A stretch of DNA of 26,889 nucleotides, taken from contig CANBWW010000006.1 in assembly GCA_947373235.1 (NCBI GenBank), positions 1 to 26,889 of the forward strand, in the 5' to 3' direction. Source of the stretch: Candidatus Altimarinota bacterium. Its GTDB lineage: Bacteria > Patescibacteriota > Gracilibacteria > BD1-5 > UBA2023. Positions 18,832 through 26,875 of this stretch are shown piece by piece (positions within the stretch are counted from its first letter, which is position 1; each line of letters starts with the position of its first letter). The notes under the pieces were generated by a model, which was not told the origin of the DNA, did not search any database, and saw nothing but the letters and a program-made list of their open reading frames with translations. Both the position numbers and the translations under genes were made by a program.

Positions 18832-19593
18832 ATGATAGAGTCTCTTGCTCATACATTCAATATTACGGATTTTGATGTTATGCTCTTCGGAGCTATGTTT
18901 CTTGGGACGCTTGTTTTGTATTATTTTGTAGGATTGAATAAAGTTTTTGAAGCCGCTTTTGGCGCGACTCTTGGTGTTGGAATATATATTTTGCTTTCTG
19001 TATTACTTCTTGGAAATCCTGCGCTCTGAACGGAAGGTGGTATTTTTCCTTTCGGATTTGCTGTTTTTATCATCAGTCTCGCTGTCTATCTTGTTTTTAT
19101 ATTGGCGGTTCTTTTTCCACTCCATGGAGGATTGGTTGTTAGTGCTCCCACACATCCAGTGCTCTATACGATGCTCTATATAGGTATTTCACTTTTTCTT
19201 TTTTTCACTCTTGGAGCGGTTTTTCTTTATATGGTGGAACAGAGTTATGTTTTTCGAGTTGGAAATATTTTTACCTGGTTTCGTGGAGCACCATATTATC
19301 AAGAGGTTGTAAAAACATCGTGGTATTATGAATATGTCATGAGTCACCAAAATATTATCATTCCACTCGGGATTATTCTTATGCTTTATAAGCTTCTTCT
19401 TTCAAATATAGTCACTGCGGCGATACTTTCGATCTGGTACAATCTTTCTCATGTTGGTTTTTATAAACAAAAAGATGATACTTCTTATCGTGTAGAGTTT
19501 CATGAAGTTGGTGGTGGAGATCCACACGGAGCTCATCCAGATACAAGTACTCACGATGCTGGACATGATCCACATGGAGGTGGACATCATTAG
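18832..19593 (+). CDS. Membrane protein with histidine-rich C-terminal tail
   Basis: A 253-aa membrane protein of unknown family. It has about six hydrophobic helices (roughly residues 15-35, 40-62, 70-95, 105-135, 175-200). The tail of about 30 residues starts at EFHEVGGGDPHGAHPD and contains eight histidines with Asp and Gly, a composition that suggests metal binding (zinc, nickel or copper). One UGA codon (19027-19029) lies between the second and third helices. It starts the block that continues with the PLD lipoprotein (11-base gap) and the 769-aa protein. It could be a metal-linked transporter subunit or simply a sensor; I see no known motif. Confidence 0.7.
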
Positions 19594-19604
19594 TTTTTTG
19601 GAAT

Positions 19605-20663
19605 ATGTTTCTTTTTCCTCGGTATCCATTCATCCACATTTTCTACATATTTTTCATATGTAGTTTTTTATTATCTTCATGTTTTGATGAATACAGAGAT
19701 CATCATCTAAGAGAAACTTTTATTCCTCAGATTATTGCATCATCGGGTTCATCCCTTTCTGGAGAAATATTTATCCTTCCAAGTACCGATATACTGAAAA
19801 ATATTGTAGCTTCGATCGATCATGCTCAGAAAAAAATCTGGGTAGAAATATATATGTGGACTGAAAAAAGTACTATCGATGCTATTGTACGAGCAAAAAA
19901 GAGGGGAGTCGACGTACGAGTTATCCTCGAGTGAAATGTCTATGGAACTCCATTTATCAATAAAAATACCTTCAATATTTTTTCTGGTGCTTCGATCCCG
20001 ATCGTCTATGCTGATAATAGTCGATACACTTTTACTCATACAAAATTTTGGATCATCGATGATCGTTGGTGTATCGCAACTGGAAACCTGACATATTCCA
20101 GTTTCACAAAAAATCGAGATATGATTTACTGTGCTGCCGATCCACTTATATCTAAAAATCTGACTTCGCTTTTTCTTGCTGATTTTGAACATAAAAAACC
20201 TATTTTTCTTGAAGGAATTGACGCTCGTCTCGGTATTAGTTCTATAAATATGCGTCCTTGGCTTGAGAAAAATCTGGAAACATCCAAAAATATTCTCTAT
20301 GTGTACAATCAAAGCATTACTGATCCACAAATGCTTTGATTTTTTGATCAAAAGGAAAAGTCTGGAACGGATGTAGCAGTTTGCAGCGCAGATATATCTG
20401 ATCCAGATGATGGAAATGATCTCTCGGATACTTCAATGAAATATCCATTTCCATTTGTCAGTGTCAAAAAACCATATCCACACTTGAAGTTATTTCTTTT
20501 GGATCATGATACTTTCATTATCGGAAGTATAAATCTCACACAAAATGCTCTGGATAATAATCGAGAAACTGCATTTCTTATAGAGAACAATCCAAAACTC
20601 TATAGTCAAGTGAAAAATATCTTTTTACAAGATTGTTTTCCTGAAAAAGTTGCAAAAAAATAA
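19605..20663 (+). CDS. Phospholipase D-like lipoprotein with two HKD motifs
   Basis: A 352-aa exported protein. The signal peptide ends in a lipobox FLLSSC (Cys26), so it should be anchored as a lipoprotein. Two phospholipase D active-site motifs are present: HTKFWIIDD followed by GNLTYSS, and HLKLFLLDHD followed by GSINLTQNA, each HxKxxxxD. In cardiolipin synthases and PLD nucleases these two motifs form one active site. The absence of synthase membrane helices argues against cardiolipin synthase; a lipase or nuclease acting outside the cell is plausible. Three or more UGA codons, including 19932-19934 (VILEGNVYG). It lies 11 bases after the His-rich membrane protein and 21 bases before the 769-aa gene. 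Confidence 0.85.
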
Positions 20664-20684
20664 TGCATATGGTAGCATAGTTGT

Positions 20685-22994
20685 ATGAAGCCCATAAGTA
20701 AAAACATATTAATGTGAGTTCTTTCTGTTATAGGAAGTATTTTTCTTGTTGTTTTTTCTATCATATTTGCTGGAAATACCGATGAACAAAATTCCCCAGA
20801 TACTCAAAATAAATGGTATACTATTCAAATCCAGAAGGCATGAACTGATGATGCATCGATCAATCAAACTCTTCTTAATAAACAAAGTCAAAAACTCTCT
20901 TTGAATACTCCAGTAATTGCTAATTTTGGAAGATTAGTTTCGTATTTGTATATTTCTCCTGAAGGAGTGCAAAAAAATATGCTTATCCAGACTGGCGCGA
21001 CCGATGTCACGGTCAATGCGGATGCTGGTATTGTTTCCTTGTATGATCTTTTCGCTCACTATAGTATCCACTCTGACCGATGATCTTTTCGACTTGATCA
21101 GATTACCAATGGAAGTTTTTATGTTGGATATGAGCCAGATGGAAAAGTTTCGATCTATTCGATTGACGGAGTTGCACGCCTCACTTTTCTCGATAAATGA
21201 GTCGAGATGACAAATATGGTTCTTTTCCCAGGTTCATATATTCACTTTGATCCAAAAAGAAATGCATCTCTGAAAGATGCTGATCTCTTCCGTATTATCA
21301 CAACACTTGATGTGACCAATAATGAAGTGTTTGAGTTTGTAAATCCACGTGTGAATATAGGAGATGATCGAGATACATTTTTTAATTATCGGCTTCCACC
21401 CGAAGCAAAAACTCTTTTCCAGATTCTTTCGCTTTCTTTCAAGTCGCGTGTAGATAATGTAAACAATCTCAAAGATTATGGACTGAAGACGGCTTATTCT
21501 ATACCAGAAGATGCACTCCGATGAGTGATCAATCCAACAAAAATCAATCATCAGATGCTTTTACAACTCTCATGACTTCTTTCCCAAGTAGTCAATCCAA
21601 ATGCAAATCTGAACGATCTCGTTGTCAAAATCGGAAATATTTATAATTCCGCGAAAAATATGAATATCGAGGGTGCCAGTGCTAAGAAAACTATTGAACA
21701 ATTTCTATTGGATGGACGGTTCGCTCTTTATGGTGGTGCGACCAACGCCCGTTATCAAGATATTTATGAGGCTATTGCTCAGATGATATGAATCCAAAAT
21801 GATGGATGAAACTCTAAATTATTTCAAAATCTTTCCAATATTTATTCTCAAAATTTATTTAACCAAAAGAAAACTGGTACAGTCAATACCATAAAAATAG
21901 ATACATATTGACAGACAGCGGCTGAACTCAAGAGAACTCTTTCTCAAGGAGGTATCAATCAAAAAGACTATTTTGATATCGCTATCTATGCTTACAATAT
22001 CCTGAATAAAGCAGAAATATCACCTGCTCTTCTTTCTTTGGATACGATGAGTGATTCCGTGACATATGATTTATTAACTACATTTTTATATGCCACGAAA
22101 AAATATGTTGATTCTATTGCTGATCTGGATCTCCAGAAGCGCACAGTTTCAGGATTTAGTTCACAGTTTTATGATCATACTCTTACCACTGTCGCCAATT
22201 CTTTATATAAGAACTTCACTATTTCATCGAGTGGTTCACTTTTCTTGGCTTCCGATTATATAAAATGAGTTTCTGTACATTTACCGGACGGATTGATACA
22301 AAATATAGCTTGATTTAATGGTATTTTGGATGATATTGCCCCAACAGTTCAGGATATATTTCTTCAGACAAATGCCAATTCTGACGTCGGTATACACATA
22401 AAAAAAGCACTTCTACGGATCAAAGGATTTCAAACCATGATCAATCCAGATACGTATAAAGATTATGTAAATGCACCTTATAAAGTTGATTCAGATGAGA
22501 AAAATATCCCACTTCCACTTTTAAATTCTGATTTGACTACTCTTGTTTCATTTAGTCCCTCAGATATAAATGCACAACAAAATTCTGGGGATATATCACT
22601 CGATGCACGTATGTCGACTATCAGTACTTTGTTTCCAAATGTCGATAAAAGTACACTTGTTCGTTCGGGTTCCGTGATAAAGATATCTGATGTTCCACTC
22701 CAGGTTTGACGTGATGATGGGACTTCTTCTTCTATCAATATGTCTCTGGATATCGAAAATCAAAATTCCCTGAAGAATATAAGCTTTGAATATGATGGAA
22801 ATGTCGTTGCCGTTTCTATCGACGCTATGAGTGTTCCTGTGTACACAAGTTTCTTCACACAGATACAATATTATCTCAGTGTGATCGATTCTATGAATGC
22901 AGCAAAGGGAACAATTGAAAATCCTATCCGTATCTTACCCATACAGAGACGTATAAATATAGGTACCAATCTTTATTCCGTGCTTATTCCATAA
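20685..22994 (+). CDS. Large exported protein of unknown family
   Basis: A 769-aa protein with an N-terminal signal anchor (hydrophobic about residues 8-30, starting MKPISKNILMGVLSVIGSIF) and an otherwise soluble, probably extracytoplasmic body. After a short acidic linker, a region with FGRLVSYLYISPEGVQKNML and TGATDVTVNADAGIVSLYD looks beta-rich and faintly FecR-like, but I would not assign it. The rest alternates Asn/Ser/Asp-rich helical stretches (for example LLSQVVNPNANLNDLVVKIG) with no recognised motif and ends NIGTNLYSVLIP. About fifteen UGA codons occur, so it is among the richest in the window; with the standard code it would be a row of small fragments. Its TAA is one base from the stop of the convergent trmD. 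Confidence 0.75.
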
Positions 22995-22995
22995 A

Positions 22996-23652
22996 TTATT
23001 CTTTCGTATGTGCATGATTCCATGCACATATTTTTTTCATATCTCCCGAAAGGAGTATTTTTGGAACGTCGATCCCTTCAAATATTTCTGGACGAGAATA
23101 TTGTGGATATTCTTTTTTTCACTCAAGTGCGTTGGAAAAAGATTCTTCTTTGAGAGATTCTGGACTGAGCGCTCATGGTATCAGTCTGATAACACTATCT
23201 ATCCATACAAGCGATGCGAGTTCACCACTGGAAAGTACATATTTACCGATAGAAATTTCTTCTATATCGAATAATTCAAAAATCCTCTCATCTATTCCCT
23301 CATAATGACCACAAATCAGACAATAGTGTATATCTTCAGTTACGATATAAGATTCACATTTTTCCTGTGTGAGTATATTTCACCGAGGTGATGGGTAGAG
23401 TATTTTCATCTTACCAAATTCTTTTTCTAGATCTCTGAGTGCATGGGTGAGGGGTTCGATCGTGAGAATCGTGCCAGCTCAGCCACCATATGGACGATCA
23501 TCGACTCTTCGGGTATTTCTCACGGTCCAATCAGTAAGATTGTGAAGACTATATTCAAAGAGCCCCTTTTCTTGGGCTCTTTTGAGAATACTGCTATCGA
23601 GATATGTTTTCATACTTTCAGGAAAAAGTGAAAGTATGTGTATATGCATCAT
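22996..23652 (-). CDS. trmD: TrmD tRNA (guanine-N1-)-methyltransferase
   Basis: TrmD makes m1G37 in tRNAs with a trefoil-knot SAM site. The 218-aa product shows ILSLFPESM, DDRPYGGGAGT, YPSPRG, ICGHYEGIDERI and ISIGKYVLSSGELA. One glycine of GGGAG is UGA (23479-23481). The protein is shorter than the roughly 250-residue E. coli enzyme and stops soon after ICAWNHAH, so the last C-terminal helices are missing. Glu appears in KEESF where E. coli has catalytic Asp169 in TEDSF. Start is ATG 23652 or the adjacent ATG 23649. The gene lies five bases after the FKBP gene stop. A terminator for the opposite strand is inside its 3' coding end. Confidence 0.95.
23007..23037 (+). terminator. Intrinsic terminator of the 769-aa gene, inside trmD coding sequence
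   Basis: A perfect ten-pair stem TATGTGCATG (23007-23016) and CATGCACATA (23021-23030) with a four-base loop is followed by seven T on the plus strand. It lies 12 bases after the stop of the 20685-22994 gene and is also the coding sequence for the ICAWNHAH region of trmD on the other strand. Confidence 0.85.
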
Positions 23653-23657
23653 CAAGT

Positions 23658-24572
23658 TTATTTTATATCAAGAAGTTCTACATCGAAGTAAAGTGTTTTT
23701 CCAGCAAGTGGGTGTGTATTTGGTGCTTCTACGGTCACAGTATCTCCACTAAATGATTTGATTGTGATCGTTCCTCCATTATTTGGAAGTGTTGCAACTG
23801 CTCCTTCCTTAAACTCTTTTCCGTAAAATGGACTATTTTGATTTTCTATATCGAGAGTGATTCCTGTTCCTTCGATTGATTTGATAGTAAACTTTATTTT
23901 ATCTTTCTCTGAAGTTGCTCCTACTATAACCGTCTTTCCGTAAAATGGATTTTGTTTGTTGTCGATAGAAAGAGTGATATTGTCACCGTCAACTTTTGTT
24001 ACTTTTGCAGTCATATCTTCTCCTCCAGTAAGCGTCTGTCCTACAGTGAGATCTTTTCCTTGCTCTCCGAGCATAGCACGACTGACTGTCTGAGAAATAG
24101 TATCTGCAAGCATGTTTTTGTCTACCGTTGTTGTAAATGTAGGAGCAAGGCTATTTCGTGGATCAACTTCTGTTTTCACAAGTTCTCCATATCCATCCTT
24201 TGGTGCTACGACGATTATTTTTTTCTCACCTTTTTTCATCGTTGCCACTCCTGCCTCAAATCCAGGAACTACTTGGTTCGTTCCGAGTACAAATTCGAAT
24301 GGTTTATACGTTGTTCCACTTTGATAAAGTCCAGCTTCTTTGGCAACAGATTCGATACTTGTATCGACTACTTTTCCAGTTGCTGAGTCTTCATGAAGTG
24401 TATAGTTTAGAGTAACCATCATGTTTGCCTGAGCAGCACCAGTCGCAGAAATATCTACGCCTGTTTGTGTTATGGGTGCAGTAGCTGTCATATCATCACT
24501 ATCTTTTGACCATGGAAGGCTGCAAGATGCAAGAAAAAGAAGAGAAAGGGGAAGAAGTATGATTTTTTTCAT
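23658..24572 (-). CDS. SlyD-like FKBP peptidyl-prolyl isomerase lipoprotein
   Basis: A 304-aa exported lipoprotein with a signal peptide ending FLASC (Cys17). An FKBP domain follows (VTLNYTLHEDSATGKVVDTS, FEFVLGTNQVVPGFEAGVATM, MKKGEKKIIVVAPKDGYGE), which isomerises prolyl bonds. Its C-terminal part carries three tandem segments of the SlyD-type NHPLAGK loop: NPFYGK (208-213), SPFYGK (247-252) and HPLAGK (287-292), spaced 39-40 residues; ordinary SlyD has one. It should help fold exported proteins, perhaps with the DsbA-like enzyme at 447. There is no UGA codon at all, only GGN for about 33 glycines, suggesting high expression. The ATG at 24572 is the only start giving a signal peptide. It lies upstream of trmD with a five-base gap. 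Confidence 0.9.
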   Translation of the reverse strand: MKKIILLPLSLLFLASCSLPWSKDSDDMTATAPITQTGVDISATGAAQANMMVTLNYTLHEDSATGKVVDTSIESVAKEAGLYQSGTTYKPFEFVLGTNQVVPGFEAGVATMKKGEKKIIVVAPKDGYGELVKTEVDPRNSLAPTFTTTVDKNMLADTISQTVSRAMLGEQGKDLTVGQTLTGGEDMTAKVTKVDGDNITLSIDNKQNPFYGKTVIVGATSEKDKIKFTIKSIEGTGITLDIENQNSPFYGKEFKEGAVATLPNNGGTITIKSFSGDTVTVEAPNTHPLAGKTLYFDVELLDIK

Positions 24573-24616
24573 ATATAAAAATAAGGATAAAATACCCGCC
24601 CATTGTAAAGATTTTC

Positions 24617-25657
24617 TTATTTTTTCAATCCGAGAATGGCTAGCTCTATTGCAAATATACGTCATAATTCAGGATCCTTCATACCTTTTCCGCTTCGGTA
24701 TGCGATATTTATGGAAAGCATTTCATTATAAAAACTTTTTAGTTTTTCATAAGAAATTTTTGCATTGTATGATTTTGAAAGCATGTACGGATTTATTGTT
24801 ATCAATTTTCAGATTTCTCGCTCCGTTTTTCCATTATTTTGGAGACTTTTTACATATATACTGGATCTGAGTATTCCTATGAGTAAGGGAATAAGTGCGT
24901 ATATATTGGTACTCTGCATGATATCTCTAAAAAGTGAAAGTGCATTTTTCGAATCACCCCTGAGCAGTGCATCAGAAAGATCGAAAATTTTTCATGATGA
25001 TTCTGTCAGTATCGAATCATTTACATCATCTTCAGTTATTTTTTGTGAAAGAGAAAGGAGTGAAAGCTTTTCGAGAGAATTCCCTATCGAATCAGAAAGA
25101 GTTTCTCGTGTTCATTCTCTTCATGATTCTGCTTTTTTATACGCTTCTATTATTTTTTTTATATGATCTTTTTCGACTCATGGAAAACGATCGCACCAGG
25201 TCGATATATTCCAAACATCAGAAAAAACCCTTTTATCAGCAAAACTTTCGAGCCACTTCAAGAGTTTTGAAGTTTTTCCTGAAAGTGTGAGATTCGAAAA
25301 AATAAGAAAGTGGTCATCGGGAAGTGTTTCACATATTTTTATCAGTTTTTCTTCACTTTCAGCTGACTTTATATCTTTTTTACTCGGAGTGTTTTCTATA
25401 TCATCTTTCTTGAAGCTTTTTTCATTTTTCGAGATCGTTCCACCACTGACACAAAAAAGTCTTTTTTCAGCAAAAAGTCATACAGAAACCATTTCTCCTT
25501 CGAGTTGGCTCCAATTTTTCACTTCTTCTATACGAAAAACATCGATATTGAGTCCGTCCTGACTTTCACGAAAACGTCTTTTCCATCGACCGAGTTCCAT
25601 GCTGACACCATAATTATCAACTCCACTGATATAGATGATATTTTTCCGTTTTTCCAT
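24617..25657 (-). CDS. holA: DNA polymerase III delta subunit (HolA-like)
   Basis: The delta subunit opens the sliding-clamp ring within the clamp loader. With UGA=Gly the frame is open for 346 codons, the usual length of HolA. The N-terminus KRKNIIYISGVDNYGVSMEL matches the delta start (a strand with a flexible G/D loop but no P-loop). The C-terminal tail RSGKGMKDPELGRIFAIEL with closing LGLKK fits the family's final helices. The middle is divergent and rich in Lys/Ser/Phe, as is common for delta. It contains about nine UGA codons. ATG at 25657 is preferred over an upstream TTG. The assignment is from the ends and length, not from a catalytic motif. Confidence 0.75.
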
Positions 25658-25694
25658 TGTTGTAGTATAGCTCAGGATGATAAAATGCAAAATA

Positions 25695-25723
25695 AAAAAT
25701 CCTCATATTTTATGAGGATTTTT
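25695..25723. terminator. Intrinsic terminator between mscL and holA
   Basis: A perfect 13-pair inverted repeat AAAAATCCTCATA and TATGAGGATTTTT with a three-base loop. The flanking A- and T-runs allow it to work in both directions. Both neighbours are on the minus strand, so it ends mscL (stop at 25741) before holA begins at 25657. Confidence 0.85.
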
Positions 25724-25740
25724 TTCGATTTTTAAACAAA

Positions 25741-26160
25741 TTATGCTTTTTTCTTGAGAAGATCACGGATCTCTCCGAGAAGTTCAAGATCAGTTGGTCC
25801 TTTTGGAGCTGCCTCCACTTTCTTTTTTGGAGTGGCTTTCGAAATAGCTTTCACTACCAAGAAAATACAAAACGCAACGATGATGAAGTTCACGAGGATC
25901 GTGATGAAGTTACCATAAGCGATCACGGCTCCTATTTTTTTTGCATCAGCGAGTGATCCAGTGACTGCAGGATTTCCAAATGCATAGTACAGATTTGAAA
26001 AATCGAGACCACCAGTCAGTTTTCCTATAATCGGCATCAGGATATCTTCCACGAGAGAAGTAACAATCTTACCAAAAGCACCACCGATAATCACACCGAC
26101 AGCAAGATCAACTACGTTTCCCTTCATCGCGAATTCTTTGAATTCTTTGACTACGCTCAT
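25741..26160 (-). CDS. mscL: Large-conductance mechanosensitive channel MscL
   Basis: MscL is a homopentameric pore that opens at high membrane tension to release solutes on hypo-osmotic shock. The 139-aa protein shows the N-terminal amphipathic helix MSVVKEFKEFAMKGNVVDLA, the pore-lining TM1 GVIIGGAFGKIVTSLVEDI, a periplasmic loop (GLDFSNLYYAFG), TM2 NFITILVNFIIVAFCIFLV, and a cytoplasmic helix ELLGEIRDLLKKKA after a Lys-rich linker. Length and layout are standard. No UGA codon is used. It has a terminator directly after the TAA and diverges from the protease gene at 26258, so it is probably monocistronic. Confidence 0.97.
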   Translation of the reverse strand: MSVVKEFKEFAMKGNVVDLAVGVIIGGAFGKIVTSLVEDILMPIIGKLTGGLDFSNLYYAFGNPAVTGSLADAKKIGAVIAYGNFITILVNFIIVAFCIFLVVKAISKATPKKKVEAAPKGPTDLELLGEIRDLLKKKA

Positions 26161-26257
26161 AAAAAGAGTGTTAAAAATTAAACATGCTAATTGTATATAT
26201 TTTTCTTTTCTTTTCTATTTTTTATATCTCGGCTTTTTACTATATTTATTTATAAGT

Positions 26258-26875
26258 ATGAATCGAAATATTTTTTTCTCCATCTTTTTTTGTTTTTTTC
26301 TCCTTTCTTCATGTGCTCATGAGAATCAGGTTGATCTGACGACTGTTATTTTCGATATTGAAACATCGAAGGGATTTCATTGTGGAAAAGGTATACAGAT
26401 CGATCCAACACATATTTTTACGAGCAAACATATCATCGAATCTCGAACTCTCTCGGATCTTTGTAATATCATCAAAATCAATTGAGAAAGATCAAAAATT
26501 ATCAGTATCGAAAAAAATCCAATCTCTGATTCCGCTATTCTCGAAATATCGAAACAAAATCCAAATCAATTTCAGTCGATTCGTTATCCATCCCAATCCA
26601 AAATAATCAAAGATCTCCCCGTTTTTTTCATGGTTTCTCGGGCTGGATCTTGGGTCAAAATCTCTGGAAAAATCACCAATGTTTCCACGAGTTATCTCGG
26701 GTATGATTCTTCTCTCAAACAAGATAAAACCTATACGTGAGCAGTAGAGACAGATATACTCCTGGATCCATGAGAAAGTGGAAGTCCAGTTTGGACTCTT
26801 TCTGGTGAGCTTCTCTGAGTCGTGAGTGCGGTTTATGAAGAAGGGAAGAGGAGCTATATTGTTCCTATAAAATAA
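26258..26875 (+). CDS. Trypsin-like serine protease lipoprotein
   Basis: A compact 205-aa exported protease. The signal peptide ends FFLLSSC (Cys19), so it should be lipid-anchored. A chymotrypsin/HtrA-like triad is visible: His58 in IFTSKHIIES, Asp91 in SDSAILEI, and Ser174 in GESGSPV. No PDZ domain follows; the protein ends VVSAVYEEGKRSYIVPIK, the usual final strand of the fold. Gly172 of the GESGS motif is a UGA codon (26771-26773), and three other UGA codons occur. The ATG at 26258 gives the signal peptide. It may cleave or process envelope or secreted proteins; the target is unknown. Confidence 0.88.

Noticed and set aside
19749..20351. A 200-codon minus-strand reading frame opposite the PLD lipoprotein.
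   Set aside because: The plus strand carries both HKD motifs and a lipobox; the antisense product has no recognisable domain.
23952..24386. A 144-codon plus-strand reading frame opposite the FKBP gene.
   Set aside because: It is antisense to the FKBP domain and Cys/Phe/Ser-rich, a typical mirror of a real gene; no start context or neighbour supports it.
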